Source of the DNA: an uncultured Acidimicrobiia bacterium
GTDB lineage: Bacteria; Actinomycetota; Acidimicrobiia; Spongiisociales; UBA5794
DNA: 20,730 nucleotides
Reading direction: 5' to 3'
Assembly (NCBI GenBank): GCA_913031525.1
Contig: CAJWGC010000004.1
Location: 1-20,730, forward strand
Shown: positions 1 through 7,438 of the stretch, piece after piece
Layout: each line of letters opens with the position of its first letter
Numbering within the stretch: position 1 is the first letter of the stretch
Position numbers and translations under genes: made by a program
Notes under the pieces: model-generated
The model's database searches: none
The model's input: the letters and a program-made list of their open reading frames with translations, nothing else
Told to the model about the DNA's origin: nothing

Positions 1-23
1 GATTCGAGACCTTATATGACCAG

Positions 24-740
24 CTACTGGCGATAGACGGTGAGATCGCCCGAGCCGGTAGACAGGCTCACCATGTTCGGCGCGGTATCGTCATCGTTTA
101 TTTTTATATCAGTGCTACCGGAATCGGCGTCAGTATTGAGGTTGTAAGGCCCTTCCGCTAGCTGTGCAGTGACATTTCCGGTGTCAGTTTCCACCGTTAG
201 ATTTGCAATCACGTTTTCGAAAGACACATCGATATTCCCTGATGTTGCGATGAAAGTTGCACTAGAGGCCTCGAGTCTTGTTCCTACGATGTTTCCTGAA
301 TTTGTGTGGACATGGATTTCACCGAGAACTGTGTTGAGGAATACGGTTCCGGAATCAGTGTGCACGTCGACTGGAGCTTCTATACCGACAATCGTGATAT
401 CTCCTGAGCCGCTAGAGGCTGTCACTTCTGAGCTTTTTGGCACATTGATTGTATAGAGCGCGGAGCAGTCCGATGAAGGGTCGCATCCATCCGAGACGAT
501 CAACACTCCTTCGATCACTTTGGGTTCAAAGGGGGGTTTGTCACCCGAGAAGGATGCACTGGCAAACCATTCAGATGGCCCGGTGGTCTGTTGGACAGTT
601 ACATCCCCTGATCCCACTGTGATAACAACGCGTGTGAAGCTTTCTTCGATTTGGGCGTCGGCTTCCATTGATCCTGAGGAACAGGAGGTGGCCAGTAGCG
701 CTAGTACGACAATTGATATGGAGAGTAATCGTGTTTTCAT
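24..740 (-). CDS. DUF4097-like beta-repeat lipoprotein
   Basis: This is a predicted secreted lipoprotein of about 238 residues and unknown function. I chose the ATG at 740 because a compact signal peptide follows at once: Lys/Arg near the start, a hydrophobic run, then LLATSC with the lipidated Cys near residue 20. An upstream in-frame ATG at 803 would put 21 polar residues before the signal. The mature part is built from short repeated strands with Ser-Gly-Asn/Asp turns, for example SGSGDVTV, SGSGDITI, DSGTVFL, NSGNIVG, TSGNIDV, DTGNVTA and GSGDLTV. That is the pattern of DUF4097/adhesin-like right-handed beta folds. It is transcribed away from the membrane-protein gene at 846. The Shine-Dalgarno before 740 is weak. 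The fold call is fairly safe; no role can be read from the sequence. Confidence 0.75.
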   Translation of the reverse strand: MKTRLLSISIVVLALLATSCSSGSMEADAQIEESFTRVVITVGSGDVTVQQTTGPSEWFASASFSGDKPPFEPKVIEGVLIVSDGCDPSSDCSALYTINVPKSSEVTASSGSGDITIVGIEAPVDVHTDSGTVFLNTVLGEIHVHTNSGNIVGTRLEASSATFIATSGNIDVSFENVIANLTVETDTGNVTAQLAEGPYNLNTDADSGSTDIKINDDDTAPNMVSLSTGSGDLTVYRQ

Positions 741-845
741 GATGGTCTCGTTAGTCCGTTGTGTCGATGCCACACTAGGCAACTCGATCTCGTGTCGATT
801 CATATCGTTATCCTGCAGCCTCGTCTGACGATAAAAGGATACCTT

Positions 846-1376
846 TTGGCAGAACCATTCCGACGGCTGTTACAGGCACTTCGGTTTGAACGAGACGCGT
901 TTGTTTGGATGGATTTCAATGATCGTGCTACCGGCGATGCATTGATCTTCGTAATCATGACAACGGTGGGGTTGCTGCTTTCTTCTGGTAACACCATATT
1001 TGGCCTGGTGACTTCTGGTCGGGGGCTCAATGCCCTCTTTGGAACCTTCCTTGACGGTGTGATTTTTTGGCTGCTCTTCTCCGCGATCCTGTTGTTCGTA
1101 ATCCGCATGTTGTTCCAGGCTCCAGCGAATTATCCGATTTTGCTGAGAACTGTCGGTTTCGCTTATCCGGCGATGTTGATACAGATCTTCACTTCTCGGA
1201 TCAATGTTCATCCTCTTTTTGATTTTCTGCTCGGTGCGATCTGGTTTCTGCTCATTGTTGCTGCTGGTGTCCGATACGAATCTCGGATTCGTTCAGAGCG
1301 GGTATACGGAGCAGTTGGGCTGTCGATGGTCCTTTGGATTATCGTCTCTTCGATTCTCGGACCTGGCTTTTTCTAG
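846..1376 (+). CDS. Yip1-like multi-pass membrane protein
   Basis: This is a predicted integral membrane protein of about 176 residues resembling bacterial Yip1-domain proteins, whose function is generally unknown. I prefer the TTG start at 846 because AAAAGGAT at 833-840 lies five bases upstream and the protein then opens with an amphipathic stretch (LLQALRFERDAFVW) before the first membrane helix. An ATG at 759 is in frame but would add a hydrophilic, non-conserved-looking leader. About five hydrophobic segments are visible: residues 33-48, 70-90, 102-116, 125-143 and 157-172. The stop lies 14 bases before truA, so co-transcription with truA is likely. Family assignment rests on topology and the overall look only. 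Confidence 0.65.
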   Translation: MAEPFRRLLQALRFERDAFVWMDFNDRATGDALIFVIMTTVGLLLSSGNTIFGLVTSGRGLNALFGTFLDGVIFWLLFSAILLFVIRMLFQAPANYPILLRTVGFAYPAMLIQIFTSRINVHPLFDFLLGAIWFLLIVAAGVRYESRIRSERVYGAVGLSMVLWIIVSSILGPGFF

Positions 1377-1390
1377 CGCTCTGACGAATT

Positions 1391-2131
1391 GTGCCCAATT
1401 ACCGTCTAGATCTCGCTTACATTGGATCGAATTTCCATGGCTATGCCTCTCAGCCCGGTATTCGGACGGTCCAAGATGAGTTGGAAACCGCCCTTTTCCA
1501 TCACACAGGACGTGTCGAGACCGCTGTTGCGGGACGCACCGATAAGGGTGTTCACGCGGTCGGCCAGGTAGTGAACTTTCGGTGTGATACCGATCTCAAT
1601 CAGCGGCGAGTGATGCGATCACTGAACAAGCAGCTTGCACCTGATATCGCTGTAACGAAAATCGAGATCGTCTCTGACGACTTCCACGCTCGTTTTTCCG
1701 CTATGGGACGTCATTATCGGTATCTTATTTTGACGCGATTCGCGCCAGATCCATTCCTCGCACAGACTGCATGGCATTACGGGTCGTCTCTTGATATCGA
1801 TGCTATGAACGCGGCAGCTGATCGTTTTGTAGGAGAGATGGATTTCGCCTCCCTCTGCCGTCGTTCTGGAGAGACTTCTACTGTCCGTCTTGTTCGTCGA
1901 GTCAAGTGGTACGAAATAGGCCCGGAACTTCTCTGCTATGAGGTCGAGGCAAGTTCTTTTTGCCATCAGATGGTGAGATCGATGGTGTCGCTATGCGTTG
2001 ACGTAGGTAGAGGAAAGATCGACCAATCGGAGGTCATTTCCATCCTTCTGGCCCGAGATCGAGGTGTGGGGCGTGGTGCAGCGCCTGCACATGGGTTGGC
2101 TTTGATGAAGGTCGATTACCCCAGTCAATAA
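1391..2131 (+). CDS. truA: tRNA pseudouridine(38-40) synthase TruA
   Basis: TruA converts uridines 38-40 in the anticodon arm of tRNAs to pseudouridine in the cytoplasm. The 246-residue product carries the signature AGRTDKGVHA at residues 47-56, with the catalytic Asp at residue 51. It also has the later RYLI (shorter than usual RYxY) strand and the FCHQMVR segment typical of the family near the C-terminus. Length is slightly below E. coli TruA (about 270). The start is GTG at 1391, with no convincing Shine-Dalgarno. It sits in the actinobacterial position directly before rplM-rpsI, with a 226-base gap downstream. Confidence 0.95.
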   Translation: MPNYRLDLAYIGSNFHGYASQPGIRTVQDELETALFHHTGRVETAVAGRTDKGVHAVGQVVNFRCDTDLNQRRVMRSLNKQLAPDIAVTKIEIVSDDFHARFSAMGRHYRYLILTRFAPDPFLAQTAWHYGSSLDIDAMNAAADRFVGEMDFASLCRRSGETSTVRLVRRVKWYEIGPELLCYEVEASSFCHQMVRSMVSLCVDVGRGKIDQSEVISILLARDRGVGRGAAPAHGLALMKVDYPSQ

Positions 2132-2357
2132 GTTTTGCGGGCGAACTCCAGGATGGAATGTGCTGGAATCGTGTTATCGAATTGGAAAACAGTTCTGGCC
2201 TATCACTGGGTCAGATGTATCGCTCTGCCCATTGCTGATTGTGTGCCTCAGTATCCGATCTTATCGTCTGGCTTTCTATTCGATCTGCACTCCTCTAGCA
2301 TGCACGCTGCTCCGCGATCGCTGGAGCTATTCCTGACTCCGATTCGGTTACGCACGC

Positions 2358-2825
2358 ATGAAGCCCAAACTGCAGACAACTTTCACCCCCAAGCCCGGCG
2401 ATATTGATCGGAAGTGGTGGGTTGTTGATGCTTCCGGTGTTCCCTTGGGGCGACTCGCCTCGAAGGTAGCCTTTTTATTGCGAGGCAAGCACAAGCCAAC
2501 TTTTGCGCCACACTTCGATGGAGGCGATTTCGTGATTGTGATCAATTCGGCAGAGATCGGCGTCACTGGGAAGAAAGAACAATCGAAACGGTATTATCGC
2601 CATTCCGGCTTTCCTGGGGGGTTGAGTGAGTTATCTCTCGCGGAGCTACGTAGCAGCAATCCAGAGCGCATTATTGAGAGCGCGGTGAAAGGTATGCTCC
2701 CTAAGAACCGAATTGGGCGCAAGATGATTGGCCGCCTCAAGCCCTATCCTGGCATTGAGCACCCCCACACATCGCAACGTCCTGAAGCCCTCGTATTTTC
2801 CGACGTGCGTCAGGTGGTTTCCTGA
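2358..2825 (+). CDS. rplM: 50S ribosomal protein L13
   Basis: This is a large-subunit ribosomal protein that binds 23S rRNA early in assembly. The 155-residue product shows the L13 hallmarks: WWVVDASGVPLGRLASKVA near residues 20-38, a LRGKHKP segment, YYRHSGFPGG near 78-87 and the GMLPKNRIGR motif near 111-120. It is about ten residues longer than many L13 proteins because of an N-terminal extension. The stop overlaps the rpsI start by one base (TGATG), so the two are translationally coupled. No good Shine-Dalgarno precedes the ATG. The 226-base leader (2132-2357) probably holds the promoter, but I found no clear -35/-10 pair. A small hairpin, GCTCC 2309-2313 with GGAGC 2323-2327, lies 30 bases before the start. 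Confidence 0.96.
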   Translation: MKPKLQTTFTPKPGDIDRKWWVVDASGVPLGRLASKVAFLLRGKHKPTFAPHFDGGDFVIVINSAEIGVTGKKEQSKRYYRHSGFPGGLSELSLAELRSSNPERIIESAVKGMLPKNRIGRKMIGRLKPYPGIEHPHTSQRPEALVFSDVRQVVS

Positions 2826-3217
2826 TGTCCGGCCCACTTGTCCAGGCAACCGGCCGACGTAAGAGTTCGGTTGCAAGAGTTCGACTCTATGAAGGTACCG
2901 GAAAGTTCGTAGTAAACGGACGGTCGCTTGAAGAGTATTTCCCGCAACCCGCGCTACAGCTCCGGGTTCTCGAGCCTCTGAAAGTTACCGATCTCGCGAC
3001 GGCATACGACGTTCACGTTCAGCTTCAGGGTGGCGGATTCACCGGGCAAAGTGACGCGTTGCGACTTGGTATCGCTCGAGCCATTGTGGGGGTCAACTCC
3101 GAGCTGAGGACCACGCTCAAACGGAAGGGGCTTCTTACGAGAGACTCCCGAAGAGTAGAACGCAAGAAGTACGGCCTGCGCAAGGCGCGACGCGCACCGC
3201 AGTTCACCAAACGATGA
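2825..3217 (+). CDS. rpsI: 30S ribosomal protein S9
   Basis: This is a small-subunit ribosomal protein whose C-terminal tail reaches toward the P-site tRNA. The product is 130 residues, normal for the family. It contains ATGRRKSSVARV at residues 8-19, GGGFTGQSDALRLGIARA in the middle, and the basic tail KKYGLRKARRAPQFTKR ending in the conserved Lys-Arg. The ATG overlaps the last base of the rplM stop codon. glmM follows after 34 bases, in the usual actinobacterial order. Confidence 0.97.
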   Translation: MSGPLVQATGRRKSSVARVRLYEGTGKFVVNGRSLEEYFPQPALQLRVLEPLKVTDLATAYDVHVQLQGGGFTGQSDALRLGIARAIVGVNSELRTTLKRKGLLTRDSRRVERKKYGLRKARRAPQFTKR

Positions 3218-3251
3218 GTGGAAGAAGGTCCGTCGTCCCCATCACGACCTG

Positions 3252-4574
3252 ATGGACGACGCAATTGTGCGATTGTTTGGTACGGATGGCGTGAGAGGGC
3301 GCGCCAATGAGTTCGTTACACCCGAGCTCGCTTTCGATCTTGCTCGCGCTGCTGGGATGAGCAGTGATGGTCCTGTGGTGATTGGGCGCGATACGCGTCG
3401 CTCGGGTTCCATGCTGGCTTCAGCTCTTCATTCAGGGTTTAACACAGTTGGTGTTGATACCGTCGATCTGGGAGTTATTCCCGTTGGAGCTGTCTCCTGC
3501 CTGAGCCGCGAGATTGGTGCTCAACTTGGCGTGATGGTGAGCGCTTCTCACAATCCGGCGGAGGACAATGGCGTTAAATTCTTCGATCGGGATGGCGCAA
3601 AGCTCTCTGACGATTCTGAATTTGCGATAGAGCAGCGGGTTCAATCCGGCTCACCATGGCCATGTCTATCCGGCCTGGAAGTAGGAGTGCAGTCCGTCAT
3701 GGACGATGCGGTTGAACAGTATGTAAAGCAGATTCTATCTGGATTCGAATACGATCTGAGTGGTATCGAATTCGCCGTTGATTGCGCTAATGGAGCTGCG
3801 ATACATGCGGCCCCGCTTGCTCTGCGTAGCCTCGGGGCTGTTGTAGAGGTTTTCGCTGCAGAACCTGATGGCGCGAACATCAATGACGGTTGCGGAGCGA
3901 CTAATCCCAGTTATCTAGCGAAACGAAGCAATGGCCGAGTGGGTCTTTGTTTCGACGGAGATGCCGATCGCTTGATCGCGATTGATGAGGATGGTGCTTC
4001 GGTAAACGGCGATGTACTTATGGCTGTCTTCGCTCGCTATCTGAAGGAGCGCAATCAACTGCAGAACGATCTTGTTGTAACGACCGTGATGTCGAATCTT
4101 GGTTTTAGCAAGGCGATGGAGAGAATTGGTGTCAAGGTATTGCGAACCCCAGTAGGGGATCGCTATGTCTTAGAAGAGATGCGAAGAGCGAAGGCGGTTC
4201 TGGGAGGAGAGCAATCGGGTCATATCCTGTTGTCAGACCGCTCTGCTGGCGATGGAATTCGCACTGCTCTTCAACTCGCTGCTGTGATCACATCAACGGG
4301 ACGCGAACTTAGAGAGCTGCGGAAGGGTATGAAGGAATTTCCTCAGGTACTAGAGAACGTATCTGTTGCCCGAAAGGAGGCACTCGTGGATTCAGAGCGG
4401 GTGTGGATAGAAGTCGCGGATGCCGAGCGGAGGCTGGCCGATGATGGGAGGGTGCTTGTGCGTGCATCCGGAACTGAACCTTTGATCCGCGTCATGGTGG
4501 AGGCATCGACAGTGTCTTTGGCCAGTGAGGTGGCGAGTCATCTTTCCGGGATTGTCGCCGAGGAGTTGGGTTAG
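3252..4574 (+). CDS. glmM: Phosphoglucosamine mutase GlmM
   Basis: GlmM converts glucosamine-6-phosphate to glucosamine-1-phosphate on the route to UDP-GlcNAc and peptidoglycan, the step after GlmS. The 440-residue product has all four active-site segments of the alpha-D-phosphohexomutase family. RLFGTDGVRG is near the N-terminus. The phosphoserine loop SASHNP has its Ser at residue 99. The metal loop is DGDADR, the sugar loop GGEQSGH, and the phosphate-binding loop RASGTEPLIRVMVEA is near the C-terminus. I kept the ATG at 3252; a GTG at 3267 is a possible later start, and neither has a strong Shine-Dalgarno. Its partner glmS follows after a 286-base regulatory leader. Confidence 0.96.
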   Translation: MDDAIVRLFGTDGVRGRANEFVTPELAFDLARAAGMSSDGPVVIGRDTRRSGSMLASALHSGFNTVGVDTVDLGVIPVGAVSCLSREIGAQLGVMVSASHNPAEDNGVKFFDRDGAKLSDDSEFAIEQRVQSGSPWPCLSGLEVGVQSVMDDAVEQYVKQILSGFEYDLSGIEFAVDCANGAAIHAAPLALRSLGAVVEVFAAEPDGANINDGCGATNPSYLAKRSNGRVGLCFDGDADRLIAIDEDGASVNGDVLMAVFARYLKERNQLQNDLVVTTVMSNLGFSKAMERIGVKVLRTPVGDRYVLEEMRRAKAVLGGEQSGHILLSDRSAGDGIRTALQLAAVITSTGRELRELRKGMKEFPQVLENVSVARKEALVDSERVWIEVADAERRLADDGRVLVRASGTEPLIRVMVEASTVSLASEVASHLSGIVAEELG

Positions 4575-4599
4575 AACTCGTTTCTTTGCGGACAAACTA

Positions 4600-4627
4600 T
4601 TGCATACTCGTGTCGTATAGATATCCT
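4600..4627 (+). promoter_or_regulatory. Possible promoter for the glmS leader RNA
   Basis: TTGCAT at 4600-4605 and TATCCT at 4622-4627 are separated by 16 bases. The second element fits the loose actinobacterial -10 pattern TANNNT. Transcription from here would begin about 30 bases upstream of the predicted ribozyme cleavage site. The -35 match is only partial, and read-through from glmM is equally possible. Confidence 0.3.
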
Positions 4628-4660
4628 GTCCGCATAATTGAACGTTGACCGGAGAATAAT

Positions 4661-4808
4661 TCCAAGCGCCTGCCCTCGCTGCGGCGAGGTAACGAGGAAG
4701 AGGGATCATCGAAACTGTCGGCGGGTGCCCTCTCGGCTACTCACAGTCGTGATGGGGTGAGTAAATTCCGAGGGTGACTTCGGGGACAGAGATCACTCCT
4801 ATGTGAGG
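4661..4808 (+). ncRNA. glmS self-cleaving ribozyme (GlcN6P-responsive)
   Basis: This reads as a glmS ribozyme in the leader of glmS. Known members cut themselves using glucosamine-6-phosphate as cofactor, which lowers GlmS synthesis when product is plentiful. The cleavage strand AAGCGCC is at 4664-4670, with the predicted cut between A4665 and G4666. The conserved strands ACGAGG (4692-4697), ATCGA (4708-4712) and TCGGCGGGTG (4718-4727) occur in the right order. Helices I can draw are P1 CCTCGC 4674-4679 with GCGAGG 4684-4689, P2 AGAGGG 4699-4704 with CCCTCT 4728-4733, P3 CGGCT 4734-4738 with AGTCG 4745-4749, P4 GGGGTGA 4754-4760 with TCACTCC 4793-4799, and P4.1 around CCGA 4768-4771 with TCGG 4780-4783. 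The P3 loop CTCAC 4740-4744 pairs with GTGAG 4803-4807, forming the P3.1 pseudoknot. CGCC 4667-4670 can pair with GGCG 4720-4723 in the core. From memory of characterised ribozymes, the catalytic guanine aligns with G4697. One deviation is A4691, where GACGAGG usually begins with G. Confidence 0.93.
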
Positions 4809-4825
4809 CAGAAATCCTTTTCTGC
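4808..4825 (+). promoter_or_regulatory. Hairpin immediately 3' of the ribozyme
   Basis: GCAGAAA at 4808-4814 pairs perfectly with TTTCTGC at 4819-4825 around a four-base loop (TCCT). It starts at the base directly after the P3.1 strand, so it could stack on the pseudoknot or protect the downstream cleavage product. No U-tract follows, so it is not an obvious terminator. Confidence 0.6.
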
Positions 4826-4827
4826 AG

Positions 4828-4853
4828 CCTCCTCCGGTCTGAAATCGAGGAGG
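4828..4853 (+). promoter_or_regulatory. Stem that sequesters the glmS Shine-Dalgarno
   Basis: CCTCCTC at 4828-4834 is the exact complement of GAGGAGG at 4847-4853, giving a 7-bp stem with a 12-base loop. The right arm is the glmS ribosome-binding site: GAGGAGGTG at 4847-4855, five bases before the GTG start. When folded, the stem would block 30S binding. This suggests translational control in addition to the ribozyme, but no alternative pairing partner that would open it is proven. Confidence 0.6.
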
Positions 4854-4860
4854 TGGATAC

Positions 4861-6684
4861 GTGTGCGGAATCATGGGCTATGTCGGCCCGCGTCAGGCCG
4901 CTCCTCTGTTGCTCGATGGGCTACAGCGGCTTGAGTATCGCGGGTACGACTCCGCCGGAGTGGCTGTTGCCAACGGCCCTATCAGTGTGCGTAAGGCTGA
5001 AGGTAAGATCGATCGTCTTGCCGCGTTGTTACAAAAGGAGATGATCGAAGGTTCGGTAGGAATCGGCCATACTCGATGGGCTACGCATGGAGCACCTAGT
5101 GACCGTAACGCCCATCCTCACGCTGACTCTTCGGGAAAATTCGTTGTTGTCCATAATGGGATTATCGAAAACTTTGCTCAGCTCAGATCAGAACTGGGGA
5201 GCAAAGGTCATGAGTTCACGTCGGATACGGATACGGAGATCCTCGCTCATCTGATCGCTCGCCGTTATGACGGGGATCTAGTAAGTGCAGTGCGTAGCGC
5301 TGTAGCTAGTGCCGAAGGCGCCTATGCCCTTGCCGCGATCTCAGAGCACGAACCCGACAAGATTGTTGCTGTACGGCGCATCAGCCCGCTTGTCGTGGGC
5401 CTCGGTGATGGGGAGACGTTTCTCGCGTCCGACATCCTGGCAGTGCTGCATCATACGCGGGACTTTCTTATCGTCGAGGATGACGAGATGGTGGTTGTGA
5501 CCGAAGACGGCGCGACTATCGAATCGATTAGCGGTAGCGAAATCGATCGCCCAGTGATGCACGTCGATTGGGATATTGAGCAAGCTGAGAAATCAGGTTT
5601 TGATCATTTCATGCTGAAGGAGATACATGAACAGCCATCGGTTATCTCCGAGACGATCGCTGGTCGTCTTGACAATCACAATCATGTCCGCCTTGAGGGT
5701 GTAAACCTCGACAGCACATTTGCAGATGAGCTCAACCAAATTTGTATAACTGCCTGCGGCACTGCGTACCACGCGGGTCTCGTGGGTCGAGAGATTTTTA
5801 GCCGATTGCTCAGAATTCCAACCTCTGTCGAGTACGCCCATGAAATGCGTTATGCCGAACCGCTGATTGCGTCTGGAAGTCTCACTTTGGCCATCAGCCA
5901 GTCTGGTGAAACTGCTGACACTCTGGCAGCTGCTCGGCTAGCGCGTTCTCAGGGATCACGGTTGCTCGCGTTAACCAACGTTGTCGGAAGCACCTTAAGT
6001 CGCGAAGCCGACGACGTCCTCTATACGAGGGCAGGTCCCGAAATGTCGGTCGCTTCGACGAAGGCTTACATGGCGATGCTGATTGGACAGTATTTACTGG
6101 CGCTTCACATCGGTTCTGCCAAAGGCGTGCTAGAAGAGGAATTAGTAGAGCGGATTATGCGCGGTCTTCACGCCCTTCCGGCAGATATTGAGACCATTAT
6201 TGAGAATGACGAAGAGATTGTTACGGCAGCGAGGAGTATCGCTTCGGCAGAGGACCTGTATTTCATCGGTCGCGGTCTCGACTATGCCGTTGCCATGGAA
6301 GGTTCTCTCAAACTCAAGGAAATTAGCTATCTCCATTCCGAAGCGATGCCTGCTGGTGAGCTTAAGCACGGGACTTTGGCTCTTATCACTGAGGGGACAC
6401 CTGTGATTGTTGTTATCACTCAGCAGTCTGTCTATGAAAAGACCATTTCTGCGATTCAGGAGGTTAAAGCGAGAGGAGGTCGTGTTATTGCTGTGGCATA
6501 CCAAGACGATCCCATTATCTATGAGCTTGCTGATACGGTGCTGGGGATTCCACGCAGTGACGATCTCTTCGGTCCTGTGGCTGCTGTAGTCCCGTTACAG
6601 CTTCTGGCTTACCATGTTGCTCGGTTGCGCGGCCATGATATTGATCAGCCGCGGAATCTCGCTAAAAGTGTGACGGTTGAGTAG
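4861..6684 (+). CDS. glmS: Glutamine-fructose-6-phosphate aminotransferase GlmS
   Basis: GlmS makes glucosamine-6-phosphate from fructose-6-phosphate and glutamine, the committed step to UDP-GlcNAc. The product is 607 residues, matching the usual length of about 609. The start is GTG at 4861, so that Cys2 (MCGIMGYVG) becomes the N-terminal nucleophile of the class II glutaminase domain (about residues 2-220; RGYDSAG and GHTRWATHG are visible). Two SIS sugar-isomerase domains follow, with ITACGTAYHAG, SQSGETADT, STKAYMA and ELKHGTLALI. The C-terminus LAKSVTVE is the conserved tail that caps the active site. A very strong Shine-Dalgarno is present but can be hidden in a stem, and a ribozyme lies in the leader. 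It therefore looks feedback-controlled by its own product. Confidence 0.98.
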   Translation: MCGIMGYVGPRQAAPLLLDGLQRLEYRGYDSAGVAVANGPISVRKAEGKIDRLAALLQKEMIEGSVGIGHTRWATHGAPSDRNAHPHADSSGKFVVVHNGIIENFAQLRSELGSKGHEFTSDTDTEILAHLIARRYDGDLVSAVRSAVASAEGAYALAAISEHEPDKIVAVRRISPLVVGLGDGETFLASDILAVLHHTRDFLIVEDDEMVVVTEDGATIESISGSEIDRPVMHVDWDIEQAEKSGFDHFMLKEIHEQPSVISETIAGRLDNHNHVRLEGVNLDSTFADELNQICITACGTAYHAGLVGREIFSRLLRIPTSVEYAHEMRYAEPLIASGSLTLAISQSGETADTLAAARLARSQGSRLLALTNVVGSTLSREADDVLYTRAGPEMSVASTKAYMAMLIGQYLLALHIGSAKGVLEEELVERIMRGLHALPADIETIIENDEEIVTAARSIASAEDLYFIGRGLDYAVAMEGSLKLKEISYLHSEAMPAGELKHGTLALITEGTPVIVVITQQSVYEKTISAIQEVKARGGRVIAVAYQDDPIIYELADTVLGIPRSDDLFGPVAAVVPLQLLAYHVARLRGHDIDQPRNLAKSVTVE

Positions 6685-6730
6685 CCAATCTAGTGAGCTG
6701 GTTAGTGTCCCCTGCTTGGTGGCCGAATTC

Positions 6731-7438
6731 GTGAAAAAAATCGTTATACCGAAAGATTTCAATGGCCCGCCTCGTTCCGCCAATGGGGGTATTGCGGCTG
6801 GGTTTTTAGCCAAAAAGATCGGTGGTGTTGTGACGGTGCGTCTTTTCAGCCCACCTCCGCTCGCGACGCCAATCGAAGTCATCAGCACAAGCAAAGGTCG
6901 GGAGGCTCACTTCAACGGCGACATTATTATGACTGCAGAGCCTGGTTTTCTAGATCTGGAGCCGCCACGGATAGACCGTAAACAAGCGGAAGCCGCCACT
7001 GCCCCTTTTGTGGGTCATTCTGCAGTTACGTGTTTTGTGTGTGGCCCTGACCGTGACTCAGGGTTGCATCTGCTCCCCGGATCGGTCGAGGGGAAGCCAG
7101 TTCATGCCACTACATGGACTCCTTCTTCGTCGACGTTGGGAAGTGACGGTTTCGTTCTAGAGGAGATCGTGTGGGGAGCACTCGATTGCCCGGCAGCGAT
7201 CATGTTTACCCGACTTTTTCCAGATGAAGATTTTTTTGCAGCGCTGGTTACGATTACCGCTCAGATCGTGAAGCCCCTTGAGGTCGGCGAGACCTACACC
7301 GTGGTTGCCTGGCCCAGGGGACGAGAGGATCGCAAGCTTTATGCCGGTACCGCGCTTATGGACTCTGCAGGGTACGTAAACGCTCTCTCTGACCAAGTAT
7401 GTCTTTCCATGCCGGCGGAATGGGGCGGTGCAGGATGA
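6731..7438 (+). CDS. Hotdog-fold thioesterase-like protein
   Basis: The product is about 235 residues and looks like a double-hotdog protein of the PaaI/acyl-CoA thioesterase superfamily. The N-terminal half has PPRSANGGIAAGFLAKKIGG (residues 13-32) and the C-terminal half has CFVCGPDRDSGLHL (101-114) followed by VWGALDCPAAIMF (148-159), the usual helix of the hotdog substrate tunnel. Cys101 and Cys104 form a CxxCG knuckle common in this subgroup. I prefer the GTG at 6731, which has GGTGG at 6718-6722 upstream. A TTG at 6677 overlapping the glmS stop would add 18 residues. Its stop overlaps the acpS start by four bases, and that neighbour suggests acyl-CoA or acyl-ACP chemistry. The substrate is unknown. 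Confidence 0.75.
   Translation: MKKIVIPKDFNGPPRSANGGIAAGFLAKKIGGVVTVRLFSPPPLATPIEVISTSKGREAHFNGDIIMTAEPGFLDLEPPRIDRKQAEAATAPFVGHSAVTCFVCGPDRDSGLHLLPGSVEGKPVHATTWTPSSSTLGSDGFVLEEIVWGALDCPAAIMFTRLFPDEDFFAALVTITAQIVKPLEVGETYTVVAWPRGREDRKLYAGTALMDSAGYVNALSDQVCLSMPAEWGGAG

Noticed and set aside
803..841. Mutually exclusive hairpins TATCGT/ACGATA and TATCCT/AGGATA before the Yip1-like gene
   Set aside because: Each stem is only six AT-rich pairs with a loop of about 20 bases; too weak to claim a switch, although one arm covers the presumed Shine-Dalgarno.
2135..2407. 90-codon plus-strand ORF between truA and rplM
   Set aside because: It lacks a Shine-Dalgarno, resembles no family I know, and runs out of frame into rplM.
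4691..4691. Idea that the ribozyme has lost its catalytic guanine (A4691)
   Set aside because: Realigning with the spacing to the AUCGA and GGCGGG strands places the catalytic guanine at G4697, the last G of ACGAGG, which is present.
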